Source: Rhizophlyctis rosea (Eukaryota; Chytridiomycota; Chytridiomycetes; Rhizophlyctidales; Rhizophlyctidaceae). Taken from it: a DNA stretch of 57,301 nt. Shown here piece after piece: positions 42,099 to 55,010 of this stretch. Location: contig JADGJC010000265.1 of NCBI GenBank assembly GCA_027596075.1, positions 1 through 57,301 of the forward strand, written 5' to 3'. The first letter of the stretch is position 1, and each line of letters opens with the position of its first letter. The notes below the pieces were generated by a model, which was not told the DNA's origin, made no database searches, and worked only from the letters and a program-made list of their open reading frames with translations. The position numbers and the translations under genes were made by a program.

Positions 42099-45000
42099 GT
42101 CAAGGTGCGTATTTCCAGCTTGGACTGTGTATGATAAGAGCAATGTTCCTGACTACACACCCCACAAGCTCTTGTTTTAAGATAGACGCCGGTTCGGGGT
42201 GAGCTTTAACCCTGAAGAGCTGGCATTTGCTTGTGGGGCCAAGACATGGGCCGGCGTCACGATCCTTACCTGAAAGTCCTGGTGACGTGCGAAAGTCATC
42301 CTGTCATGCGCTGCCCGTCATAAAGATGGACTGAGCTGCAATAGATGAGAGCTTGCTCCCGTGCCGTGACTTGATTTGCAAATCAATGCCCCGAATACCA
42401 CATTTGATTTTTGCCTTCGTACGCGCAACGCGCCCTCCTTTCTACCGATCTTTTAGAAGCAGTACATGGCAACCTTCTGAGACCACATTTCACTCTTGAT
42501 TACTCTCGTTTGCGCCCCAGGTCAAGTGCAAAGGAAATGAAAAAAGGGCAGTTACGCAAAACTGTCGCGCCAACCGCCCATATAAGGGATATCTCTCCAA
42601 CCAACACCACCTATTCTATTCTATGACCTGCAATAGCATGTCCAACTGAGGATCAACCCTCCATTGAGCACGTAAATGTATCATGAATGGAAAGAAGGTG
42701 AATGGTGGCAAGTTTCATACTTACCAATACCTTGTCCGACTCTCTAATTGAGTAGTGGCCCTTGTGTCGGCTAAGGAAATGATTGCATCGATGCAGTGAA
42801 ATGATTCCAGCACATCAATAGATGACCCGCTTGGAATTCCTTTTCGCCTCTGCGATCGCAGTTGAGTTTATGATTGATGCCGCATGTTTTCTATCATATT
42901 GTCCAGAGAAATGCGCTGAGGACTATGAAAGTCATGCACTAACTCACTTTCAAATTTCGGAGGATTCAGAATCAATAATATAAGAGTCCCGCACAGTAAA
43001 CCAGCTAGTGAATCAGCCATTTTTTTTCCTGGCGTTGCACTGATGTACAAATGGATGGTAAAGCAGAATGGGACTTGCTTGAGGAGTCTTCTCGAACGTT
43101 GTAGATGGTATCCGACGATTCGAGGGTAATGGTCTTTCCCGTCAAGACGAAGATTTGCATACCATGAGGACCTTTCGGCACAACAATTTTCATGCTAAAA
43201 AGGATGCAGCAATACCAGATATGGGACAATTTGTGGGGAATGCAAATCCGATTTACGAATCGCAAACCGAAGATGTCGCCAATACAGGAATCTCAAGCTC
43301 GCAGTATGCAGCATGAGGCCTGAAGTCCGCCCATGTATAATGCTGGTATTTAAAAGCCGATCAGTTTGATCAGCGCAGAGGAAGAACGAACAGAGGAGTC
43401 CCAGCAACATTATGAGCGAGGGAGTCTTCCGAAGCGCTTCCTCTGCCATTGGGTCTCCGTTGATTTCACACATCTGAAACAGAGTTTGGCGAATGAAACT
43501 TAAAAAGGGTGTGTGGAGGAGAAAAGGAAGGCAGTGCATGATACTTATGATGAATGGATGATGAGCGACGGTCAAATTTGTCATAGAACTCTCGCTTCTC
43601 GTGATATTCCGTTTATCGGTTGAGGCTTCTGGGCCACCATGAACCCGTCATTTCAATTAAGATTTATGGGTAGAGGTGGAGGGGAGTAAAAGTATGTTCC
43701 GGCTCTAAAGGACGAGAATTTGACTGCCTGACAGTCGTATCAAAAGTAGCAGACAATTTTTGAGTATGCCATGCTTAAATCTTCCGGTCCATGGCGTTGC
43801 ATGCAGCTTGCTGTGGAGGTATGTCAGCCCTTGATGAGACTGTGGGGTGGGCAGTGGGATGAACCACTGTGAAAATGCCGGCTGGCATGATTTGAGCAGA
43901 TTTGACGATTAGCCACTCACGGATGGAGTGGAGGGAATCTGAGTTCCGAGTCGATACTATAGATTGAAGACTGTGAAAGGATGAATAAGTGCTCGGACAG
44001 CTTCACTTCGTTTTTGGAGTTTTGCGAATGGTTGGAAAGTGCTGCAGAATTACGAGATCCGGTTACGACATCTTGATGGGTTCAGACACATCGAATACTG
44101 AGCACTCTTAAGGTGCGCTATGAAGAGCACGAAAGTGCGATAGTAAGGTGCCACTGGAGACACAAAGGAGGTGGCAAGAGCAAATCAATGAGCCAACCCT
44201 GACCGAGAAGCAATGTTTTACTGATATTGGACTCTGGGTATTGAGATGATCGCTGGGTTGCAAACTTCATTGGCATGGGCTGCAAAATGGCCCAAAAACT
44301 TCAAGCTGCATACTTCCGTCGCTGCTAGTGACGAAAATGTCATTCAGACTGTACTCCCGTCTCTTTTGCCTCGCGCGAAAACTTGGAAGCAAATGAGTTC
44401 GGCCTGGTCATCCTTCTTTGGTACATCATCTCTGCTCTCGGCCGCTATGCAGTGGTTCGGAAAACCGCAAAAAGGCATAGGTATGGTGGATGATGACATT
44501 CTGGTTGCTTCAGAGGCCAAGCCGGGTGTAAAGTTCGTGCATTTTACATAGTTCGCATGTTGCCAGCAGACCAATCTAGGACCCTTGCGTCATTGTGGCC
44601 TGCTATCTCCCTGAACTTCAGTCTTCGAGAACCTACGATTGTGCTCACAATGGCTTTGGGTCAAATTGCGGATCCGAACCTCGTCATTGATGAAGGTGCA
44701 CTCACTTTCCACAAAACGGAGCAAAAACGAAGCCAAATTACGTTGAGACACATCTCCGCAATGCCACATTAGTGGGCCAGCATGTCTGAACAAGAAGACA
44801 TTATTGTGGACGCCGAAATCCTCTGCACAGTGCCAACACACACACGCAGTTCGCAGTTCGGGCAGGTAATAGTGGTAATGTGATACGCGTTGTGAAGAAT
44901 ATGACCACGAAAAAAATCCGACGTTGGTTGGAACGAAACCAGGGCTCGATCAGAATCCCAGGATACAACCACTGAATGAACATATGTCAATACAGACCAA

Positions 45001-45211
45001 TACACGTTGTAACTTTGGGTATTTTTCTCAAAGGTGGGTCTCCTCAAGTCACTTTGGTCAAACTGGATGATGGAGTAACAATTTCAGAAAAGTGATGACG
45101 GCTAATTTCATGACCGACTCAACTTGGTCGACACTTCAAATTCCAACGTGCACGTCCTTATCCGCGTCTCCCTTTGCGTCCAACAAGATTGACACTTTAA
45201 CGTCATCTGGA

Positions 45212-45368
45212 TGCAGGTTGGGTGAAGGGTTGGGAAGCAAAAATGGACTCCCTACTATCGGGGGCCCAACAGACGTCCCAAACGGGAGCCCACCGGGCAA
45301 AAGTGAGAAAAGTTGAGAAACACCCAACCTGCATTAGGTTCGCCCCCCGAATCGGGCGTCTGTTGGGC
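45212..45368. repeat. two interleaved perfect inverted repeats
   Basis: TGCAGGTTGGGTG (45212-45224) is the exact reverse complement of CACCCAACCTGCA (45321-45333). GCCCAACAGACG (45264-45275) is the exact reverse complement of CGTCTGTTGGGC (45357-45368). The order is A, B, A', B', so the two hairpins cannot both form as nested stems; the arrangement is pseudoknot-like or the relic of overlapping palindromic elements. Flanking G/C tracts extend the second pair with mismatches. Confidence 0.7.
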
Positions 45369-45451
45369 GCCCAATTCTAGGTATGGGCGTTTTGGGATGA
45401 GACTTCATCGAGAGGAACGAAAAGCAACGTTCAAACATCACAAAACGGCGG

Positions 45452-45746
45452 GGTATGTGGCGGACACTGACGCCCAGGCATGAGGTGCAGAACACTAGCC
45501 CGTTGCCTCCCCTTCGCGGTCCTCGCTGTGTCTTTAACAATTTGGACTGAACGACGATGAGAATGCCAGAAAGTAACCTGCTTTCGTAACACTCAGGCAC
45601 TCACGATTCTGAACGTACTAGACCCTACCTTTCGTCACCGAGATCACGAGCTTGTCGGAAAAGTCGGAACTGCCCGAGTGCATTTAGTGACCACATATTC
45701 TTCCCGTCTCTTTTAGTCGATGTCATCAACGTATCGCCAACAGTTT
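45452..45746 (+). repeat. diverged repeat, copy 1
   Basis: Shares a colinear set of landmarks with the block at 48416-48832: GGTATGTG (45452), CGCTGTGTCTTT 72 bases later, a CTACC...TTT...CACG stretch and ATCGCCAACAGTTT (45733-45746). Between landmarks the sequences are diverged, with an insertion in copy 2. Confidence 0.45.
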
Positions 45747-46717
45747 CCAAATCAGGGGCGAGTTTGTAAAATCAGTAAAATAAGCATAGCAGACGACGGT
45801 TACCTCAGCCAACTTGAACTTCACATGCGGAATGTCATGACCCATTGTACATGCTATACATGTTCTGAATCGCATGTATGTTCAATGTGGGGGCGTTGGT
45901 TTCCTCATTTCCTTTTTATTGATTGCTCCGGTCTCCTCCAAGTCCTACTCAGCAGCCAATTGCTGAGATGTGGTAAAAAAAAAAGGGAGAACTGACGTAG
46001 ATTACTCCGCTGTACCGACGGACCGACCGTTGTGCAAGATCGTCCACAATAAGTGACCAATGTGTCCAAGTGATCCTTTCGGAAAGTGGTCGATCATGAA
46101 CAGTTGCAATGCCGCGCACTTCATTAGATAGATCCATGTTAGTCGACGACAAGTACCACGCATCCCAAAGTAAAATCTTTACTTTAATCGGCGAGGGCAA
46201 AAAGGTCAGACAGGCCAGAGAGAGCGTAGGACCACACAAACTTCTGTTACGACATCCGCCATTTGTGCGTAAGCCTCGTTGCAAACTGTTTTGATATGGT
46301 TTATGGGAATGCAAAAGCCGTAGCGAAGTTCAGGGCAGAGGGATGAGGGCGGCGCAAATAGGGAACCAAATCAAAAACCTTCTCAAATACTCGTGTCGCG
46401 TCTTCAAAGACCAAAAAAGGTAAATCCATCAACAGCAGACACTATGGACGATTCACTTGCTCAACAAGCTGACCGGAGTGAGCAACATAGCGACACGATT
46501 CTTGTGCAGCCTAATTTTGCGGACGTTTTTCTTGATGGTAAGCGCTGGCACGATGCGGGACACATTGAGACTTCGATCTAAACTGCGACGAGGATTTCAC
46601 GGAACATCATAACGATGCAGAACCCACAACTGTTTTGTGTTACATGCCAACCATTTGTATGAGACGTAAAGATTTAATTCCAAATAGCACAGATCTCATG
46701 AGATGTCGATCTTTGCG

Positions 46718-46932
46718 CAAGTCACACTGCACACGTTTTTGAATGCTTGGCGTCGTTGGGGACCCGGGGGGGGGGGGGGGGGGGGGGGGGGGNNNNNNNN
46801 NNTTTTTCTCTTTAATTTTTTATTCCAAATTCCAAATTTTTATTTTTTTGTCTTTTTTTGGGCAAGTCACACTGCAACATTTTTTTAATTGTTGGGGTGG
46901 TTGGTTAAAACTTCCCCCCCCCCCCCCCCCCC
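46718..46932. other. assembly gap with duplicated, degraded flanks
   Basis: A G27 run (46766-46792) abuts ten N (46793-46802); a C19 run lies at 46914-46932. The 13-mer CAAGTCACACTGC occurs on both sides (46718-46730 and 46863-46875), followed on both sides by similar T-rich then G-rich sequence with different homopolymer lengths. This looks like one locus represented twice by poor reads that failed at a G/C homopolymer, not like true biology. Confidence 0.8.
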
Positions 46933-48415
46933 GGCATTTGTATTGACATAGCTCTGCTGCTGTTTGTTTTGTTCTAGTCATTAGCAGAAACAGAGTCAAT
47001 GCCAGACCATGGGTATTTTCCTCACCGCATCCCAGCGATGTCACCATTGCAGGCGAAGAGCCGAACGGGCCAGAAGAGTAGGAGTTCAACAGAGAAAATT
47101 TGAGCATAATAGCACCTGATTCGCCCCACCGGCAAGGCCACCTGATGCGCAACAGCAGTGAAGGACACCCCAGAGCGATCATCATGAAGCTATCATGAAA
47201 AGACTGGTGGGCCCCGGTCTTGCGGAACTACGATACAACCGGGCAGGGCGCGGCGAATGATGTTGCTCTTCATTTATCAGACAAGGCATCACTCGGCAGC
47301 CGAGACAGTTCGCCAAACGAGGTTTTAAAACCACGAAAGGATAACATGTGATGGCTCCAGAGCGTAAGGACAAGAGCGTGGTCTTGAAGCCCTCTATCCT
47401 TTGTCCAATCCCGTGAGAGCTAGAGTCCTTTTTGCCAAATATATTTCACGTATTGTCAGTCGATGGAAGAAACCATTGGCACTCCACCCATGATTCAAAT
47501 ACTAAAGTTGTAGAGCAGTTGTCACATGGGTGCGATGCATCTGTAAGCCGAGAATGTTGGTCCTTCTTTTCCTCATAAGCATCCAATCTACCTATCGTGG
47601 CGCTTGGTATCCCCAGATCGAACCTACACGCAAAATTCCGTCGCGTGTGCTCAGAGTCTCAACACAGTCTCTCATTGGCATCCCACACTATCTAGGCGGT
47701 GCTCTTTTTCTGCGAGAATGCATGCGTGTGCCATACTGACCTGGAAGGTAGGAAGTGGAATGGTAAAAGAAATTGAGTGGAGGTGGTCAAGAAGACTGGC
47801 CAATATTGCAGGTATCGCGAGTCTTATCCATGAAATGTGAAGATGAGAGACTTTTAGGTCCATGCAGTGGCAGAAGATATCTCGATGGCGTTCATGGCAT
47901 AGTATCTGAATTCAGCGCTCGAATATCCGCACAGCACGCTACTTTGAGGGGATGCATCTCCACCAGGATGGCAGTCTGCATCTCTTGAACATACTTGAAT
48001 GCAAACCGATTTTCGCGTTGATAGCGTTATGGTCACTTTTTGTCACCTTCAACGCTTTGCTTCGCCTCAGTAGCTAATCGCTCGCAAAAGAGATAAGGAG
48101 ATTGATGAACCTGGGACTGGACTGGTTTGGTAAAGAGAGCAACCAAATACCCAACGATGGACAGACGTCTAGCAAGCTGGATTCAGCAATGAGTCAGATT
48201 GTACGGTCCAAGTGGATGGTGTATACAGAATTCAAACCGATGATTAGTACTACAAAATCTGTATTCTTTGATTGATTCCAGAAGGTCAAACTTGCAGCTC
48301 TCCAGACTGAACCTAGCGGCTTCAAGGCACATCGAGTGCCATCTTCCCCCACGAGCGCGAAATGGGCATAAGCCGCAAAAAAGGCCTGGAAACAACAGGA
48401 GACCAGCAACGTTGC

Positions 48416-48832
48416 GGTATGTGACCCGACGATGGGACGGCTCAAGATGAAGGAAGGGACACCCGCCTCCACTTCGACCTGTCCCACAGTGCGCGCTGTG
48501 TCTTTCACGATCTAATTGATATCACAACTGACAATAGCAAATGCCATACATTGGCCTCATGGCACCCCATGAACTTCTGAAATTAGCGGATCCTACCCAC
48601 TTTATTCCCATGAGCACGTCGGCAGTTTCCAAATGCGTCTGAGTATCGTCGGTCCTCCCCTACTTCTTCTTCTTTGAAGCCTATCAGCGCTCACTCCTCG
48701 CAGCTGGAAAGCCAAAAAAAGGAAGCGAGTAGCATAATTATGCATGAATGTGACCTTCGTAATCAATTGTGAGTTTAGTACATGCAACAAAATGTCTATC
48801 GTCGATCTCTTTCAACACATCGCCAACAGTTT
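48416..48832 (+). repeat. diverged repeat, copy 2
   Basis: Second copy of the element at 45452-45746: GGTATGTG (48416), CGCTGTGTCTTT 78 bases later (48494-48505), and ATCGCCAACAGTTT at 48819-48832. It is about 120 bases longer than copy 1, with the extra length in its right half. No coding content recognised. Confidence 0.45.
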
Positions 48833-49800
48833 GGAAAGCAGGGAAGAGAAGGCGGGTTCTTTCTTAGAGAAGTATTTCAAACAAGAACAACGAAGTTACC
48901 GGTAGCGTTGTCGCATTGGACAGGCGAATGTTGTGAACTTGTTGTGCGCATCCTGTCTCGTTAGCTAGCGCAGGTGATTTGCCATCATACCATCATTTAT
49001 GTTTCCCAGCGGCCTGTACTCACGATCCTGAGCCATTCCCTGTCCATTCCTTTTTTCTGCTTGCTCTGCCTCTCCTAACGCATATCAGCGACCTCCTTGC
49101 AGAGATTTGTGGCGCCAACAAAAAAGATAGGTGCGCGAAATCATCGAATACCGACGGATTTGATTGTTGTGCAAGCTGTCGGGATTGAGGTGCTGACGTT
49201 GTCCAGTGTGTTATTTTGGGGAACGGTCAACGATGGAGAGTCACCATAGCTTCAACGTCATATGATACTTCATCCCTTATCGAAGGAAGGTGCTACTGGG
49301 CCCCATGTTCACGCTCAAGGCAAAGCCTGTGTGGCTACATACCTCGTCGGCCTCTTCAACATGAAGCCATTTACCTTTTTCTGTAATCCTTCCATCATGT
49401 TGAGAGGCCAAAGAAGGAAAACAATCTGGACAGAGAATAAGATAGCACAACCCTTCGGTACGATGTCGCGTTTTGTGCGTGGTCTGTTGCAAGAATGAAT
49501 TCCACTGAAGTGCAAGCATACACAAGTTCAAGACAGCTCAATCAATGGAGGGGGCCATTCTTGGCAGTGCTCGTACACCAGAAACTGGCCGGGGTATTTT
49601 TCATCTACATTCTTGTGATAATAATGGTAACAAACAAAAAGGAATCGGTCCAAGAAAGTGGCTCAAGGCATTTGTGGATGCTCTCCACACCCATCTATTC
49701 TCTACTACCATTATTCGTAGACTACTTCCCAACCATTTACAAAAACGTTCTACTATGAAGCCATTCCTATCTACACCGCACTTACATACCACACCCAACC

Positions 49801-50691
49801 CTAAACCCAACACAAAATCTCCCCATGAACCATCGCAAACCACGCATCCTCCTCCCTCCCCCATCTTCTCCACCCCTCCGAAATAACCTTCAACTCCTCC
49901 TCAGTAGCCAATCCCTTCTCCTTGGCCGTCGTAGCAATATTCGAGTGGATCATCCGATCTGCCCATGAGGTCGGGAACCACGCCATATCTTCCGGACCGG
50001 TGAAGAGGTATGTCCCGACTGATTTTGTGATTTGGGAAGGAGCGAAACCGGCTTGGCGGGCCCAGAGGTGCAAGCGACGGCCTGCGATGGGTTCGCCGCC
50101 GTTTGTGCGGGCGACTGTGTGGGGTGGATGGGGAGGTGGGGTTTAGTGGTTGTAATATGAGGGAGAGACATTGCAGTGAGGTGTTGGACAATTACCTGTC
50201 TTATACAACTCATGCCACCTCCTCATCTCTTGCGTCTCCGGAAACCACCCAAAAAGATCAAAATCCGCCTCCCTAGCACACACAATCCCACCCTTCTTCG
50301 CAACCCTCCTCATCTCCCTTAACGCCCCAACCGGATCATGAATATGCTGCAACACCTGATGCATATGAACAATGTCAAATTCTCCATCCCCGAACGGCAA
50401 TTTGTACACATCCCCCTCTTGCACTTCCACGTTCGTCAACCCGCTGGCGGAGACAGCGTCTTGCGCGGCGGGAATAGCGGAAGCGAAGTCGATACCAATG
50501 ACAGAGCCTTGCGGGACGAGAGCGGCGAGGGAGACGGTTATGGTCGCGGGGCCGCAGCCTATGTCGAGGATTTTGTGGTGGGGTTTCAGGTGGGGCAGAA
50601 GGTATGCGCAGGAGTTTTGGGCTGTGCGTTGGGAGTGGGCTGTGAGGGCTGAGGTGTGGTGGCCGTGGGTGTAGGTTGCTGGTTGAGACAT
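49801..50691 (-). CDS. class I SAM-dependent methyltransferase
   Basis: Two exons (50691-50196, 50114-49801), 81-base intron in phase 1, 269 residues. The Rossmann-like fold shows motif I ILDIGCGPATITVSLA, acidic post-I loop VIGIDFA, motif II GDVYKLPFGDGEFDIV and motif III LREMRRVAKKGG, as in ubiquinone/menaquinone-type and small-molecule methyltransferases (UbiE/Coq5-like class; 'methyltransferase domain 11/25'). Then a helical C-terminal lid (LHLWARQAGF, DRMIHSNIATTAKEKGLATEEEL). Substrate unknown. It has no targeting signal. The gene stands alone in a repeat-rich region. Confidence 0.88.
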
Positions 50692-53119
50692 CTTGTGTAC
50701 GAAGCCGAGTATTAAAAAACCTTGAAACAGTGGAAGCCGTTACGTTTTCGACAGTAAGCTATCCAGGAAACACTGAATCGGTTGTTTGCTCTTATGCTGA
50801 TAAAACAGAAGAGGGGTTAGCTTCTTGATGTGCCTTTTATAACCAAGCGGTGCACGATGAGAGTACGGAAGATGGGGGAAATGATTCTTCCCCTCTGCGC
50901 AGCAGGTTGAGGCAACGAAGGAGTAAAATTCTGGTTGTATGATTCCACGCGTTCAATTAACACCCGATTAAGCAAGTCTTGATCTTATCTTGATGAGATT
51001 TCTTGCATCTGATTGGCTGGCATGACGTTAATACTCATCTTCATCAGTCCCACAAGAACGCGCCCAATCGCAAGGGTCCAGAATCTAAACTTCAGGGTCC
51101 TACTTCATTGCTCTTTCCACGATACTCATAATGCTGGCGATGAGAACAACAACATCCCTATAAGTGGGCCATGTACGTAGCTTTTATCAGCTTTCACCGA
51201 TTTCTGATGGTGGGCCGAAGATTTCAAACTCGATAGATCAAACAGTAAGCTCTTCACTACTTGTGGGTCGACATTTAAAGAGACATCAGGAAATGGGGAG
51301 CAAAGTTAGCACGCCTTGCATGAATACCAAAAAGATGTGCCTGGAGATGGGTCCAACAACTTTGAGAGGCAACTGAAGGCAGTGTGGAGACGTTTCTTTT
51401 ACACCTTTCTATCAGGCTTCACTCGCACGAACGCTTTTGGAGCGGACCACTCGAATAGAAAATTCTCCCTGCAATCAAAGCCTCCATTTATTCATATGTC
51501 TCGTCCGAGGCGATGGAATTATTTGATGACATTGCCTGTTCTTTCACATGGTTTCTTTTTGCAATGCCCCCCTCAGTCAACGTACCAGCTTTCAAGGTAA
51601 CGCGCAGCAATAGCAAAAGAAAGGCGTCTGAAATATTCGGTTTGGTTTTAGCATCCCCGTATTGTCGGCGGAACCCAACCAAGGGGCAATGAGATACCCC
51701 AATTTGCTTACATGAGGATGATAAGTCCAAGGTGTGCACTGACGGCACCTCCCGTATTCCGACTCCATCGTCGTAAAAAAGTAACTGAATCTGGAGAATA
51801 ATCTCTCATGTCTCAATGAAAATGTCCCCAAATACGACAATGTAATAAGGAATGCTCTCAGCTACTACGTACAACTCATTCACGTTAAGAAGAGATGGAA
51901 AATGTGAGCATTGAAACCGCACACACCAACCGATTGAGCACCACACCATTGTTTATCTCATAAACACAATGGTGAAGATGACACAAAAGACAAGCAGCAT
52001 CACACGTGTGGCGGAAATGGCAAGACCATATCTCAGGGAGTGTATGCTAGCGATTCCACATCATCCACTCTCCCCATAAACCTCAAGCAACGTCACTTGT
52101 TGTTGTGGGAACTGAAGCAGACCCTCGAGCGTCAAATCACCAATTGCCCATACTGTCGAGGTCAAATAACACACATAACGTTGCTCATTCCGACATCTGG
52201 CGAAGGGACCGAATCGAGCATAGGCAATTACCCACTTTCCCTTTTTCGCCAAGCCTTCGAACAACACAAAAAACTTCAACGATATTTGATGGTTGGTTAC
52301 CGATGAAGACGGAATGTTGTCAAACAAACGAAAGTTGAAGTTAGTTGAAAGTACTTCCGAGAGCAGAACTGTCTCGCGCGCATGTTGTTCGAGTGCATTG
52401 GAGTTCTGGAACATGTCGTCCTCGGTCCCTTACTTTGAGCGCGTTTCGACGGGGCCCTTCCTCGTTTCTCTTAGCCTGCTCGCTTCTTCAAAGGCGGCAG
52501 GAACAAAGCCCACATTGAAAAAGCTAACCGGGGACGGACTGCCCATTCAACGATCAGATCGCATGATCTGACCAGCATCGACGTTCCTTCATATGACTCC
52601 TCCTGCTTTCTTTGCATCGCCAACTGCTCCAAAAAGAGCATTTCGATTCTCACCAGCTCCCTTGTACACAGGAACGTAAAGAAGTTATTCATCCAGAAAA
52701 GTTGAATCGGAACGACGAAAAAAGGAATAGATCGAAAACAGTTCTTTGAGCGTCTGAACAGCGCCCAAGGACGTCCAGATAGAGCATTTTGTGGGATGAT
52801 CACATCAAACCAATCTTCGCAACAGAGCAATGTATGATAAGAGGTTATCTCCTAATACTCAATCTGACCGAGAGCGAGAAAGGTGACGTGGATCGGAAAA
52901 AAAATTCATTGTCCAACGGCGTCCCATTGATGTAGCAGCTGCCACCCAAGAACAATGCCATTCCCAACCGCAATGGGACTCGTTGATAGTCCGTTTATCA
53001 TGTCCTGCATAAACGCCCCCAAAAATGCAACCCCAATCAAATCAAACAAAAAAAACCAATGGTATCACATATATTCCTTCCCCTCCCCTCCCTCCTTCCC
53101 TCCTACACACCCCACCCTC
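50692..53119. other. intergenic, old repeats, no gene seen
   Basis: 2.4 kb between the methyltransferase start and the V-ATPase stop. ORFs are short and unspliced. Sequence texture resembles the 44-49 kb block (diverged fragments around 51.6 and 52.1-52.5 kb), without a coding remnant that I can name. C-rich tracts at 53,085-53,145 run into the end of the V-ATPase gene. Confidence 0.45.
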
Positions 53120-54579
53120 CTACCAAATAGTAATATAATTCCCCACCCTCTCCTTCTGCTGCTGCGCAATACACTCCGCAATCCACACGATATTCCTAAT
53201 CTCCTGCTCCTTCAACTTCAAAAACGCATAAAAAATCCCATACTGGAATTGCTGCAAAAAGCTCCGCTTGAGGAGGTGCACCTCGTATTCGAAGAACTTG
53301 TCTTCCAAGCTGCGGTCGGAGCCGACGGGGATGTCGAAGAATTGGCGGTAGTCCTGAGTGGGGTGTTAGTGGTGGTGAATGGGGATGAGGGGGATGAGGG
53401 AACAGGGAAGGGGTTTTACAAGACTTACGCCATAAGCGTCGACGGCGATCCGGACTTGCTCGATGTCGTCGGCGCGCGCAAGTTTTGCGGTGCCGTCTGG
53501 GTGGAGTTTGCCGCAGGTCGGGAAGAGTTTGGCGCGGTCGTCTTTTGTGAGTTCGGTGTTGAAGGAGTTGATGGTGATGTTGATGACGCGGCGGTCGGCT
53601 TCGAACTGGGTTTTCATGAATTTTTTCCGTCAATATATCGCAAATTGACGAACTTTGGAAGGCATCTAATGAAACAGTCGCCAACCTGCAAAATCTCCCC
53701 CATAACTTCCGCCGTCGGCCCACCAATCTCCTGACAAAACTCATGGAAATCCTCCAAATACGCCTTATACAACGTGTTCCGGATGATCTCGATGTTCATT
53801 TCGTCCAAGTCATGGGCGGAAAGACATTTCTCAAAATACGGAGCTGTCCAGAAAACAGCATTAGTCCATCCATCCTCCGCGTTTCCCGCCCCATATAGTT
53901 GAAGGATACACATACCCAATGGGGAGTCAACAAGCACGGTGTTGTACAATTCCTGTACATTGGTGGCTACACATAGCGCGGCAATGGTATCGAACATGCC
54001 GAGCGGGTGGCACCGGTCGAGGAGTTCTTTGGTATCTCGTTCGTGGAGGGTTCCGGTGATGAGGAGTATGACGTTGTCGATCATGTAAGCGTATCTGTGC
54101 AAGTGAAGAAGCCGTCGTGCGTCAAGCCAGGCAAAAGGAAAACCACCCACGGAAGAGTGGGTTAACACGGAAAAGGGGAAAAAGATTTTGGCACACGCAC
54201 GTAATAAAGTCCAGAAAAGTCGATAGAGGTTTGACAGCGTTGTTCCGTATGTATTTGAAGTCTGCTACGAGCCTGTCGCGCGCCTTTTCGGCGATGACGG
54301 TTGTGGCGATGGGTGAGGGTTCGTTTTGGAGGAAGTTGCCGTAGTCCGTTGCGGAGAGTTGCAGTCTCAAGTCTGTTGAGAGGTAGAGCGTGTTTGAGTG
54401 TGAAGAAGTTTGAGTTGCGACATGAAAATGGCGGCCGGAAGGTGGCCGTTTGTCACACCTTCGAGAGTCTCGCATTGGGTGAGGTTGGTGTATTGGGAGG
54501 ATGTTAGGAGACCGGCTTTGAGACCGCGCACGATGGCCTCGAGGTAGCCGTCGTCTACGTTGAAGAAGAGGGCTTCCAT
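53120..54579 (-). CDS. VMA6: V-type ATPase Vo subunit d
   Basis: Six exons (54579-54459, 54372-54201, 54094-53916, 53843-53686, 53605-53429, 53353-53120) give 346 residues, the family length. Diagnostic stretches: [19 protein letters not shown] at the start, [29 protein letters not shown] formed across the second splice, [15 protein letters not shown], the splice-made [12 protein letters not shown], and the C-terminal [17 protein letters not shown]. Subunit d caps the rotor ring of the membrane sector and couples it to the central stalk of V1 in proton pumping into vacuole, endosome and Golgi. All introns are GT-AG, 68-107 bases. Divergent from AIP1. Confidence 0.96.
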
Positions 54580-55010
54580 GGCGAGGAGAGGTGGGTCAGT
54601 ACGGATGTGACGGTTCACGAGTCACAGTGAGTGGAGTGTCGTTGTCCGAGTGAAGTGGGTGTTAGAGAAGAGTTCGTGGGAAGTAGGTGGGCGGATGGAA
54701 GTGATGGGATTAGGAGTTGAGTTATGCGTGCAATCGAGTCTTGACACGAGGTTGGGTCGAGGGTCCCATGTGGCGCATTCTAAATCATTGATGGCGTCTC
54801 TGATGTTCATTCTGTCATTGTTGATTAGCTCGATTCATCCCGAGAATAGCCATACATCACCGCCTCCATGCCTCACTCTCCACCCCCCCTTGCCCTTCCA
54901 CAGCTTCCATCACCGTCATCCCCTTTTACCCCACCACACTCCATCTTCCCAACCCACCCTATACCCATACATCTGCCATCTGCACAAACCGAACTATTGC
55001 CCACTATACA
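54580..55010. promoter_or_regulatory. bidirectional promoter VMA6/AIP1
   Basis: 431 bases between divergent starts. The AIP1 side has a C-rich tract (about 54,870-54,960) before the ATG; no clear TATA box. Confidence 0.5.

Larger units (their letters stand above)
42099..49800. other. 7.7-kb gene-poor, repeat-rich block
   Basis: No conserved protein found. The longest plausible ORFs are 101 aa (44246-44551, MIAGLQTSLAWAAK) and a 129-aa minus-strand frame near 43,195-43,584; neither has introns, motifs or repeats that I know. From about 44.2 kb on, the sequence looks like old repeated DNA: two colinear diverged copies, interleaved inverted repeats and an assembly gap are listed separately. It may be a graveyard of transposons, but no transposase, reverse transcriptase or clean terminal repeat is visible. 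Confidence 0.5.

Noticed and set aside
46766..46792. G27 run as a G-quadruplex element
   Set aside because: It borders N bases and a degraded duplicate of the flank, so it is most likely a sequencing artefact.
52040..52571. Short plus-strand ORFs of 77-92 aa
   Set aside because: They overlap in different frames, lack splice signals and lie in repeat-like sequence.
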